NCBI GenBank assembly: GCA_964519835.1
Contig: CAZFLD010000147.1
Span: 1 to 5,954 of the forward strand
Length of the DNA: 5,954 nt
Direction of reading: 5' to 3'
From: CAZFLD01 sp964519835
Lineage (GTDB): Bacteria > Spirochaetota > Spirochaetia > DSM-27196 > CAZFLD01
Shown here: positions 1-5,562 of the stretch, piece by piece
Numbering within the stretch: position 1 is the stretch's first letter
Layout of the letters: the number at the start of each line of letters is the position of its first letter
The notes under the pieces: model-generated
What the model was told of the DNA's origin: nothing
The model's input: only the letters and a program-made list of their open reading frames with translations
Databases searched by the model: none
Translations under genes and position numbers: made by a program

Positions 1-104
1 TGGGCCGGCCGCCCCGTCTGGTGTTTCTGAAGAGTTCCCTGTTAGACTCATTGGCAAACGAAAATGTAGCGGGATTTTGACGCCGCTTCAACGAGGAGAT
101 TTCC
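1..104. other. leader region upstream of fabV, possibly the tail of an upstream gene
   Basis: No complete gene fits here. Frame 3 is open from the left edge to a TGA at 78-80 and reads as a plausible C-terminal tail (GRPPRLVFLKSSLLDSL...), which would end 24 bp before fabV. It is too short to identify and its third-position GC is not distinctive. A TTGGCA at 51-56 resembles a -35 box, but nothing like a good -10 lies 16-18 bp downstream, so I do not call a promoter. The one clear signal is the fabV ribosome binding site, GAGGAG at 93-98, 6 nt before the ATG at 105. Confidence 0.3.
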
Positions 105-1271
105 ATGGTCATACAACCAATGATTCGCAATAACGTCTGTTTAAACGCACACCCTCTTGGCTGCGCGAAGTACGTGGAGAAAGAAATAGCCTACGTCGAC
201 AAAGCGGGACCCGTACCGGGGCCAAAGCACGCACTGATCATCGGAGGTTCGGCGGGATACGGCCTTGCAACCAGAATAGTTGCCGCCTTTGGCGCCAACA
301 CGCCGACGGTGGCCGTGGCCTTCGAAAAGCCCGCCACCGGAAAGCGCACGGCAACGGTGGGATGGTACAACAACCGGGCTTTTGAGAAAGAGGCCTCCGA
401 GCGAGGCGTCGAAGCGTATACCATATTCGGGGACGCCTTCAGCCACGAGATCAAGCAACAAACCGTCGATACAATCAAAGAGAAATTCGGTACCGTCGAC
501 TTGGTGGTCTACAGCCTAGCCTCGGGCCTGCGAATTGACCCGGACACCGGCGAGCAGTACCGATCCGCCCTAAAGCCCACCGGATCGAGCTACAGCGCCA
601 AGTCTCTTGATCCGATGACCGGCGCTGTCTCGGAAGCCACCATCGAGCCCGCGACCGAAGAGGAGGCCGCGGCGACGGTAAAGGTCATGGGGGGCGAGGA
701 CTGGGAGCTCTGGGTCCGTGCTTTGAAAGATGCAGGTGTCCTGGCCGAGGGGGCGGTTACGGTGGCGTACTCGTACGTGGGACCGGAAGTAACCCAGCCG
801 ATCTATCGCGACGGAACGATCGGCAAGGCCAAGGAGCATCTCGAATCAACCGCGGCAACCCTAACCAAAACACTGTCGGGCCTTGGCGGCCGAGCATACG
901 TGTCGGTAAACAAGGCCGTCGTGACTCGCGCCAGCGCCGTTATCCCCGTTGTGCCGCTCTACTTTGCGATTCTTTTTCAGGTCATGAAGGAAAAGGGACT
1001 TCACGAGGGGCCAATTGAGCAAATATATCGCCTCTTCAAAGATCAGCTCTATGCCGAGGGCGGCCCGACGGTAGACGACGAAGGGCGTATTCGTATGGAC
1101 GACTGGGAGATGCGCGGCGACGTGCAGGAAGAGGTCTCCCGCCGGTGGCAGATCGTGGATGAAGGCAACGTTTCCGAGCTGAGCGATTTGGCCTCCTATC
1201 GCAACGAGTTCCTCCGAATACACGGTTTTGGCGTCGAGGATATCGACTACAGCGCAGACGTGGAGCCTTAG
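105..1271 (+). CDS. fabV: Enoyl-[ACP]/trans-2-enoyl-CoA reductase (NADH), FabV/TER family
   Basis: Reduces the trans-2 double bond of enoyl-ACP (last step of the fatty acid elongation cycle) or of enoyl-CoA, using NADH, in the cytoplasm. The 388-residue protein is close to the usual family length of about 395-400. It begins with the family signature NNVCLNAHPLGC (residues 9-20). The Rossmann nucleotide loop is GGSAGYG at 47-53, followed by FEKP (73-76) and GWYNN (86-90). YSLAS is at 136-140 and VKVMGGEDWE at 192-201. The catalytic pair is Tyr234 and Lys243 in the Y-x8-K spacing that separates FabV from FabI (Y-x6-K). VVTRASAVIPVVPLY (272-286) and the C-terminal SDLASYR (360-366) also match. 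The ATG has GAGGAG 6 nt upstream. Known FabV enzymes are triclosan-insensitive. As I remember the Treponema denticola TER sequence, the resemblance is strong, so a CoA-linked role is possible. Identity as family member is firm; ACP versus CoA preference is open. Confidence 0.95.
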   Translation: MVIQPMIRNNVCLNAHPLGCAKYVEKEIAYVDKAGPVPGPKHALIIGGSAGYGLATRIVAAFGANTPTVAVAFEKPATGKRTATVGWYNNRAFEKEASERGVEAYTIFGDAFSHEIKQQTVDTIKEKFGTVDLVVYSLASGLRIDPDTGEQYRSALKPTGSSYSAKSLDPMTGAVSEATIEPATEEEAAATVKVMGGEDWELWVRALKDAGVLAEGAVTVAYSYVGPEVTQPIYRDGTIGKAKEHLESTAATLTKTLSGLGGRAYVSVNKAVVTRASAVIPVVPLYFAILFQVMKEKGLHEGPIEQIYRLFKDQLYAEGGPTVDDEGRIRMDDWEMRGDVQEEVSRRWQIVDEGNVSELSDLASYRNEFLRIHGFGVEDIDYSADVEP

Positions 1272-1281
1272 GGTCCGGCGA

Positions 1282-1314
1282 ACGGCCAGAAGACGGCCAG
1301 AAGACGGCCACAAA
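1282..1314. repeat. 11-bp tandem repeat, three copies, between fabV and the oxidoreductase gene
   Basis: Two perfect copies of ACGGCCAGAAG (1282-1292 and 1293-1303) are followed by a diverged third, ACGGCCACAAA (1304-1314). The array starts 11 bp after the fabV stop and ends 31 bp before the next start. The unit equals about one helical turn, so copies face the same side of the DNA. That could suit a protein-binding array, but simple replication slippage explains it equally well. No matching copies were noticed elsewhere in the window. Confidence 0.85.
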
Positions 1315-1345
1315 GCATGAGCCAACACGGAACAAGGGGAGCACA

Positions 1346-2236
1346 ATGATGGCGAATCTGGACACAAAGATCGCGTGGATTGGCACCGGGGTCATGGGTG
1401 CCGCTATGTGTCGGCGCCTTATCGCGGCGGGCGCCGCGGCTAGCGTTTATAACAGGACCGCGGCCAAGGCCGAGCCCCTTGTCGAGGCGGGCGCTCGCCT
1501 GTGCGACAGTCCGGTGGAGGCAGTTGCGCAGGCGGAGGTCGTATTCACGATAGTCGGATTTCCAAAGGACGTGGAGGAACTCTATCTCGGACATGACGGT
1601 ATCGTCGCGAATGCGTCGGCCGGTGCGATGCTCATAGATATGACTACCTCGAGGCCGTCGCTTGCAATCGAGATTGCCGAGGCCTCCGCCGAGCGTGGCC
1701 TTTCCGCCTTGGACGCGCCGGTCTCCGGGGGGGATGTGGGCGCGCGGGACGGTCGCCTTGCGATTATGGCCGGCGGCGACCGTACCACGTTCGAGGGGGT
1801 TCTGCCACTTTTGAAAGAGCTTGGTCCCAGTCCCAGACTGATGGGGCCGGCGGGGTCGGGCCAGCACACAAAGATGGCCAACCAGATTCTGATCGCTTCG
1901 ACAATGATGGGCGTGTGTGAGTCGCTAATGTATTCCGAAAAGTCCGGCCTCGACCCGGCGGCCGTTATCGAGGTTATCGGAAGCGGCGCGGCCGGCTCGT
2001 GGTCCATCAACAACCTTGGACCGCGGATCGTGGCGAAAAACTGGGACCCGGGCTTCTACATCCGACACTTTATCAAGGACCTTGGTATCGCGTTGGACGA
2101 GGCGGCTCGGCTCAAGTTGTCGCTGCCGGGGCTCGCCCTTGCAGAGCAGTTCTACAAGGCGGCCGTGGCGCTGTCGCTCGAGGACCTGGGCACGCAGGGG
2201 CTGTACAAGGTGTATCAGGCCCTCCACGGCGCGTAG
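1346..2236 (+). CDS. NAD(P)-dependent oxidoreductase, 3-hydroxyisobutyrate dehydrogenase family
   Basis: A soluble beta-hydroxyacid dehydrogenase or short semialdehyde/glyoxylate reductase of 296 residues, the normal length for the family. The N-terminal Rossmann fold has GTGVMG at 13-18. NRT at 36-38, after the second strand, usually signals NADP(H) preference. The substrate-binding motif DAPVSGG is at 123-129. The catalytic motif GSGQHTKMANQ spans 170-180 with Lys176 as the expected catalytic lysine and Asn179 nearby. The helical C-terminal domain carries the conserved FIKDLGIALDEA (242-253). Two ATG codons stand in tandem; AAGGGGAG at 1334-1341 lies 4 nt from the first (1346) and 7 nt from the second (1349), so the second may be the true start. 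The gene follows fabV on the same strand after 74 bp and may share its transcript. The family covers 3-hydroxyisobutyrate, tartronate semialdehyde, succinic semialdehyde and glyoxylate enzymes; sequence alone does not choose, and context gives no substrate. Confidence 0.9.
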   Translation: MMANLDTKIAWIGTGVMGAAMCRRLIAAGAAASVYNRTAAKAEPLVEAGARLCDSPVEAVAQAEVVFTIVGFPKDVEELYLGHDGIVANASAGAMLIDMTTSRPSLAIEIAEASAERGLSALDAPVSGGDVGARDGRLAIMAGGDRTTFEGVLPLLKELGPSPRLMGPAGSGQHTKMANQILIASTMMGVCESLMYSEKSGLDPAAVIEVIGSGAAGSWSINNLGPRIVAKNWDPGFYIRHFIKDLGIALDEAARLKLSLPGLALAEQFYKAAVALSLEDLGTQGLYKVYQALHGA

Positions 2237-2259
2237 CAGCCGGCCGTCAGCATTTGGAC

Positions 2260-2305
2260 CGGCACCGGACGTCGCACAAAGGCTCGCTCCCTTGCTCCGG
2301 TGCTG
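2260..2305. repeat. inverted repeat between convergent genes, weak candidate terminator
   Basis: GCACCGGA (2262-2269) is the exact reverse complement of TCCGGTGC (2296-2303). One G-T wobble and one further C-G pair (2260/2305) extend the stem to 10 bp, around a 26-nt loop. It lies in the 72 bp between the stop of the oxidoreductase gene (2236) and the folE stop (2309), where a bidirectional terminator would be expected. No T-run follows on either strand and the loop is long, so it is not a textbook intrinsic terminator. Confidence 0.35.
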
Positions 2306-2308
2306 CCG

Positions 2309-2878
2309 CTAACTGGGGATGTCGCGTCCGATCAACGAGAAGAACTCCGATCGTGTTCGCTGAAACCTGCGGAAGCTTCCGAGAACGGATGAAGTTGTCA
2401 TCACTGAGTTCTGCTGCCCGACGCCGCGCATCATCATACACAGGTGGCGGCACTCCATAACAACGCCGACACCCTCGGCATCGAGCATCGACATAACGTC
2501 CTCCGCGATTTGCGCGGTGAGCCGTTCTTGGATTTGCACCCTTCTTGCGTACATGTCACAGATGCGGGCAAGTTTACTTATGCCAAGCAGTTGGTGCTTG
2601 GCGATGTAGCCGATGTGTGCGCGGCCGAAAAACGGAAGTAGATGGTGCTCGCAGAGGCTGTAGATTTCAATGTCGCGAGCGATAATCATGTTGTTGGCCT
2701 CAGACTCGAAAATCGCACCGCCAACCACCTCTTTAGCCGTTTTGGCGTAACCGGATGTCATCTCCTCCCAGGCGCGGGCAGTCCTATCGGGCGTTGAGCG
2801 TAGGCCCTCGCGGTCCGGGTCTTCTCCAATCTCCAGCAGAAGCTGCCGAATCAGGCCCGCGACTTTGTCTCTGTCCAT
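2309..2878 (-). CDS. folE: GTP cyclohydrolase I
   Basis: Converts GTP to 7,8-dihydroneopterin triphosphate and formate, the entry step to folate and tetrahydropterins, as a cytosolic Zn-dependent homo-oligomer. The 189-residue protein matches the compact bacterial type. SLCEHHLLPF (74-83) supplies Cys76, His78 and His79. RHLCMMMRG (144-152) supplies His145 and Cys147. These positions equal E. coli Cys110, His112, His113, His179 and Cys181 with a constant offset of 34, so the zinc site and catalytic histidine are intact. LGISKLARICDMYARRVQIQERLT (98-121) and TSSVLGSFR...TRSEFFSLI (162-183) are further family blocks. The usual YIP after the zinc motif is YIA (91-93) here. The start ATG at 2878 has AAGGA about 9 nt upstream. 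It is the last gene of the folM-folB-folE operon, 34 bp after folB, and ends tail to tail with the oxidoreductase gene. Confidence 0.97.
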   Translation of the reverse strand: MDRDKVAGLIRQLLLEIGEDPDREGLRSTPDRTARAWEEMTSGYAKTAKEVVGGAIFESEANNMIIARDIEIYSLCEHHLLPFFGRAHIGYIAKHQLLGISKLARICDMYARRVQIQERLTAQIAEDVMSMLDAEGVGVVMECRHLCMMMRGVGQQNSVMTTSSVLGSFRRFQRTRSEFFSLIGRDIPS

Positions 2879-2912
2879 TCCATTCCGTCCTTACATTGGG
2901 TGTGATGTAGTG

Positions 2913-3341
2913 TTACTGCTTTGTTCGATCGAGTTCTACCGCGGAGGAGGCGATCCAAAACGACGGGTTTGGCTTGACGACACGGACGTGAACCGCGGTG
3001 GTACGGTCAAACGTTAGGCATGCCTCGGCAATTGCGGAAGCGAGAGACTCGACGAGCAGGTAGGCGCCATGGCGGGCCGTCCGGCGTATGGCGTCTTCCA
3101 ACGCGCTGTAGTCCACCGTATTAGCAAGGCTGTCGCCGACTACAGAGGCAGACTCGCTGCCGGCTCGCCGGGTTGTTGTGCCACCTTTGTCGGAGAGCGC
3201 AGCCAACACCGTAAGGCGAACTGTTACCTGGACGGGTCGCGGCCGTTTCCGCTCGATGGACCTTGCTCCGAGAATGCAATAAATCTCTGCCGGACGTAGC
3301 TCGATTGTGACCAGTTGCTCACGGTCGGGGTTTACTGGAAT
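2913..3341 (-). CDS. folB: Dihydroneopterin aldolase with probable ATT start
   Basis: Cleaves 7,8-dihydroneopterin to 6-hydroxymethyl-7,8-dihydropterin and glycolaldehyde in folate synthesis, usually as a cytosolic octamer. From an ATT at 3341-3339 it is 142 residues long. The expected FolB features are present: IELRPAEIYCILGARSIER (13-31) with Glu30, VDYSALEDA (76-84) with Tyr78, LLVESLASAIAEACL (95-109) with Glu98, and VRVVKP (119-124) with the catalytic-type Lys123. The Lys-Pro favours FolB over the epimerase FolX, but FolB enzymes can also epimerise. No ATG, GTG or TTG exists in frame between the upstream stop (3404-3402) and GTG 3209, and starting at GTG 3209 would remove the first beta strand and Glu30. 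A perfect GGAGG sits 6 nt before the ATT; CTG at 3314 is the next alternative. About 14 extra residues (roughly 55-68) precede the usual SLANTVDY block. The frame overlaps the end of the reductase gene by 10 bp. Confidence 0.85.
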   Translation of the reverse strand: MPVNPDREQLVTIELRPAEIYCILGARSIERKRPRPVQVTVRLTVLAALSDKGGTTTRRAGSESASVVGDSLANTVDYSALEDAIRRTARHGAYLLVESLASAIAEACLTFDRTTAVHVRVVKPNPSFWIASSAVELDRTKQ

Positions 3342-4174
3342 GACGTGCCTCCGCGGTCCGTCGTGTGGTGCTGGAGCCGATGGGTCAGATGGCGACCGCC
3401 GTCAATATAGAGCACTTGGCCCGTTACCGACGCGGCGTTTACAAGATAGAGAAGGCCGTCGAGGACCTCTTGCACGGCGGGACGCCTGCGGAGCGGATTT
3501 CCCGTTTCTACGCGGCGAATAGTATCCGGAGGCAGGTCTTCCGGTGGCAGCACAAACCCCGGCGCCAGCGCGTTTACGCGAACGGAAGGAGCCAATTCTG
3601 TCGCCAGAATCTTTGTGTAATCGAGAAGAAGCTTTTTGGCCGATGAGTACGAGAGGTGGTTCCGGTCGTAGTCGTGTATTCGGGCGTCCAACATGTTCAC
3701 CACTACTCCTCCCTGGACGTCGCTCATAAGTTTCCGCGATAGATCAAGGGGGGCAACGGAACCCAAGGCGATTGAAGAGAGGACGGCCTCCTGTGTCGCG
3801 CTGCGCCAGTTATCCCGGGGGTAGTCCATCGCGGAGTTGACCAGCACCGTCGGCCCCCCGCTGCAGACGTTTAACATGAGGTCCACAAGCCGATCGCGGT
3901 CGACCTGCCGGGCCAAGTCGGCTTGAATGGCATCTCCCTCCGACCCGAGTAATTGGAGCTCGGCAAGCGTGTCGAGTGCCTGGGATTCGGACCGCCTATA
4001 GGTGATAAAGACTGAAAAGCCCGCCTGGGCGAGGCAAACGGCGATTTCTTTCCCTAACCGGCGCGCGCCTCCTGTTACGAGGGCGGTGCGACGTTGTCCA
4101 AGCTCTTCCTCGTTCACAGGGCAGGAGTGTAGCACGTTGTCGAGGTTGCTCCGAGGGCGGCTTGGCGCTATCAT
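3332..4174 (-). CDS. folM: Pteridine reductase-like short-chain dehydrogenase (FolM/PTR1 type)
   Basis: An NADPH-dependent SDR predicted to reduce dihydropterins (dihydromonapterin, dihydrobiopterin) and perhaps dihydrofolate. From the ATG at 4174 it is 280 residues. The nucleotide loop TGGARRLG (34-41) fits TGxxxRxG, the variant typical of PTR1 and FolM rather than TGxxxGxG. The active site has Asp163, Tyr176 and Lys180 in NMLDA...YSSAK; the 13-residue Asp-Tyr spacing equals Leishmania PTR1 Asp181-Tyr194-Lys198, with Asp replacing the usual SDR Ser. PEDLPP (211-216) and ITG-like VTGQVLYIDGGRHL (250-263) also match. About 17 residues follow the usual C-terminus. No clear ribosome binding site precedes ATG 4174, which lies in a likely xylA promoter; GTG 4117 (261 residues, 11 before ALVTGG) is a good alternative start. 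First gene of the folM-folB-folE operon. Folate/pterin role is inference from motifs plus neighbours. Confidence 0.85.
   Translation of the reverse strand: MIAPSRPRSNLDNVLHSCPVNEEELGQRRTALVTGGARRLGKEIAVCLAQAGFSVFITYRRSESQALDTLAELQLLGSEGDAIQADLARQVDRDRLVDLMLNVCSGGPTVLVNSAMDYPRDNWRSATQEAVLSSIALGSVAPLDLSRKLMSDVQGGVVVNMLDARIHDYDRNHLSYSSAKKLLLDYTKILATELAPSVRVNALAPGFVLPPEDLPPDTIRRVETGNPLRRRPAVQEVLDGLLYLVNAASVTGQVLYIDGGRHLTHRLQHHTTDRGGTSFQ
3348..3352 (-). promoter_or_regulatory. ribosome binding site that places the folB start
   Basis: The minus strand reads GGAGG here, a perfect Shine-Dalgarno core lying inside the last codons of the reductase gene. Six nucleotides separate it from an in-frame ATT (3341-3339), while no standard start codon lies at a suitable distance in the FolB frame. 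This is the main support for the unusual start and implies translational coupling to the upstream gene. Confidence 0.6.
4126..4134 (-). promoter_or_regulatory. possible extended -10 promoter for the folM-folB-folE operon
   Basis: On the minus strand this reads TGCTACACT, an extended -10 (TG-n-TACACT). Transcription would begin near 4118-4119, almost at the GTG at 4117, giving a leaderless or nearly leaderless mRNA for the 261-residue form of the reductase. No convincing -35 is present 16-18 bp upstream, so the call is weak. Confidence 0.25.
4146..4174 (+). promoter_or_regulatory. sigma70-like promoter for xylA
   Basis: TTGCTC (-35, 4146-4151) and TATCAT (-10, 4169-4174) are separated by exactly 17 bp. 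Transcription should begin near 4180-4181, giving a leader of about 34 nt before the xylA ATG at 4215. The -10 box coincides with the annotated ATG of the divergent reductase gene, so expression of the two units may interfere if that start is real. I see no clear operator palindrome. Confidence 0.5.
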
Positions 4175-4214
4175 GCCCGAACAAAACTGCGAAGAAGATC
4201 ACGAGGAGTAAGCT

Positions 4215-5525
4215 ATGAACGAGTTTTTTCCGGACGTACCGTCTATTCCATACGAGGGGCCTGAATCAAAAAACCCACTCGCCTTTAAATTCTACAATGC
4301 CGAGGAGAAGGTCGGCGACAAGACAATGGCGGAGCACCTCCGCTTCTCTCTGGCGTACTGGCACACGATGCGCGGCACCGGTGCGGACCCATTTGGGGTG
4401 GCGACCAATCAACGCCCGTGGCTCTCTATCTCGAATGAGATGGACCAAGCGAAGGCGCGGATGCGTGCAATGTTCGAGCTCACGGAGAAGCTTGGCCTGC
4501 CCTTTTTTTGCTTCCACGACCGGGACATCGCACCGGAGGGTGGCACGCTCCGCGAGACAAACAAGATGCTCGACGAGATTGTGGAGTACACCAAGGGCCT
4601 TATGGCGGACTCTCGTACAAAACTTCTCTGGGGCACCGCCTGTCTTTTTGCCGCGCCACGATTCGTGCACGGTGCGGCCACATCCTGCAACGCGGACGTA
4701 TTTGCGTTTGCCGCGGCACAAGTCAAAAAGGCAATCGAAGTCACCCAGTATCTCGGGGGTGTGAACTACGTGTTCTGGGGTGGTCGGGAAGGGTACGAAA
4801 CACTCTTGAACACAAACATCAAGCTCGAGCTGGACAATCTCGCGAGGCTTCTCCACATGGCCGTGGACTACGCAAAAGAAATCGGCTTTACGGGCCAATT
4901 TCTCATCGAGCCAAAGCCCATGGAACCGACTAAGCATCAGTACGACCGCGACGTGGCCACGTGCATGGCGTTCCTTCAAGCCTATGATCTTGTGGACTAC
5001 TTCAAGATCAACATCGAGCAGAACCACGCGATTCTGGCGGGCCACTCCTATCGCCACGAGATCTACACCGCGCGAATAAACAACCTCCTGGGTAGCTTGG
5101 ACGCGAATATCGGCGACTACCTGCTCGGGTGGGACACCGATCAGATGCCCACCGACATCTATGACGCCGCGTTTACGATGTACGAGGTGCTCAAAGCCGG
5201 CGGACTTGCGCCGGGCGGTCTCAACTTTGATGCCCACGTACGCCGTGCGTCGTTCGAGCCCATCGATCTTTTCTACGGCCACATTGCCGGCATGGATACC
5301 TATGCACGCGGGCTGAAGGTTGCGGCGGCCTTGTTGGAAGGGGGCGAGCTCGAGTCCTTTGTGGAGGCCCGGTATTCGTCCTGGAAAGAGGGTATCGGCA
5401 CCAAGATCATCTCCGGTGACGTTGGGTTCAAGGAGCTCGAGGAGTACATCATCGACAAACACGAGATCAAGAACTCTTCGGGCCGGCAGGAGCTACTCGA
5501 ATCGATCGTAAATCGGTATATCTAA
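4215..5525 (+). CDS. xylA: Xylose isomerase, class II
   Basis: Interconverts D-xylose and D-xylulose (and D-glucose and D-fructose) with two divalent metal ions (Mg, Mn or Co) in a cytosolic TIM-barrel tetramer. The 436-residue length, with an N-terminal extension of the long type, marks class II. Every key residue falls at the E. coli number: His101 and Asp104 in FHDRDIAPEG, Glu232 and Lys234 in IEPKPMEPTKHQYD, Glu268 and His271 in INIEQNHA, Asp296 in LDANIGD, Asp307 and Asp309 in GWDTDQ, Asp339 in NFDAHVRR. The substrate-pocket tryptophans Trp49 and Trp188 are also kept. The ATG has GAGGAG 6 nt upstream (4203-4208). It is divergent from the pterin operon, with a promoter at 4146-4174. No xylulokinase, transporter or xyl regulator is in view; rnz follows after 37 bp. 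Function is very secure; physiological role (xylose use or other sugar isomerisation) is not. Confidence 0.98.
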   Translation: MNEFFPDVPSIPYEGPESKNPLAFKFYNAEEKVGDKTMAEHLRFSLAYWHTMRGTGADPFGVATNQRPWLSISNEMDQAKARMRAMFELTEKLGLPFFCFHDRDIAPEGGTLRETNKMLDEIVEYTKGLMADSRTKLLWGTACLFAAPRFVHGAATSCNADVFAFAAAQVKKAIEVTQYLGGVNYVFWGGREGYETLLNTNIKLELDNLARLLHMAVDYAKEIGFTGQFLIEPKPMEPTKHQYDRDVATCMAFLQAYDLVDYFKINIEQNHAILAGHSYRHEIYTARINNLLGSLDANIGDYLLGWDTDQMPTDIYDAAFTMYEVLKAGGLAPGGLNFDAHVRRASFEPIDLFYGHIAGMDTYARGLKVAAALLEGGELESFVEARYSSWKEGIGTKIISGDVGFKELEEYIIDKHEIKNSSGRQELLESIVNRYI

Positions 5526-5562
5526 CGGCGGTGACCCTGCCCGTGCTGCAGGTTGAATAATT

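Noticed and set aside
3..80. C-terminal tail of an unseen gene ending at TGA 78-80
   Set aside because: The 25 codons look plausible but match no family I recognise, and chance open frames of this length are common in GC-rich DNA. It is noted only in the leader entry.
861..1367. A 168-codon minus-strand open frame across the end of fabV
   Set aside because: It covers conserved FabV sequence and the intergenic repeat, with no recognisable family.
1268..1867. A 199-codon minus-strand open frame over the start of the oxidoreductase gene
   Set aside because: It overlaps clear Rossmann coding sequence, has no domain, is rich in Arg/Gly/Pro as expected of GC-rich shadows, and crosses the tandem repeat.
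2913..3209. FolB starting at GTG 3209 (98 residues)
   Set aside because: This would remove the first beta strand and the active-site glutamate block, which are encoded in frame just upstream; the longer form is far better supported.
4266..5462. A 398-codon open frame antisense to almost all of xylA
   Set aside because: It is codon-aligned with xylA, so its stops could arise only from sense codons TTA, CTA or TCA, which this gene hardly uses. It shows no recognisable domain, and xylA has all its catalytic residues. It is a composition artefact.
5526..5562. Terminator between xylA and rnz
   Set aside because: The 37 bp contain a CTGCAG palindrome but no stable stem with a T-run, so no terminator is called.
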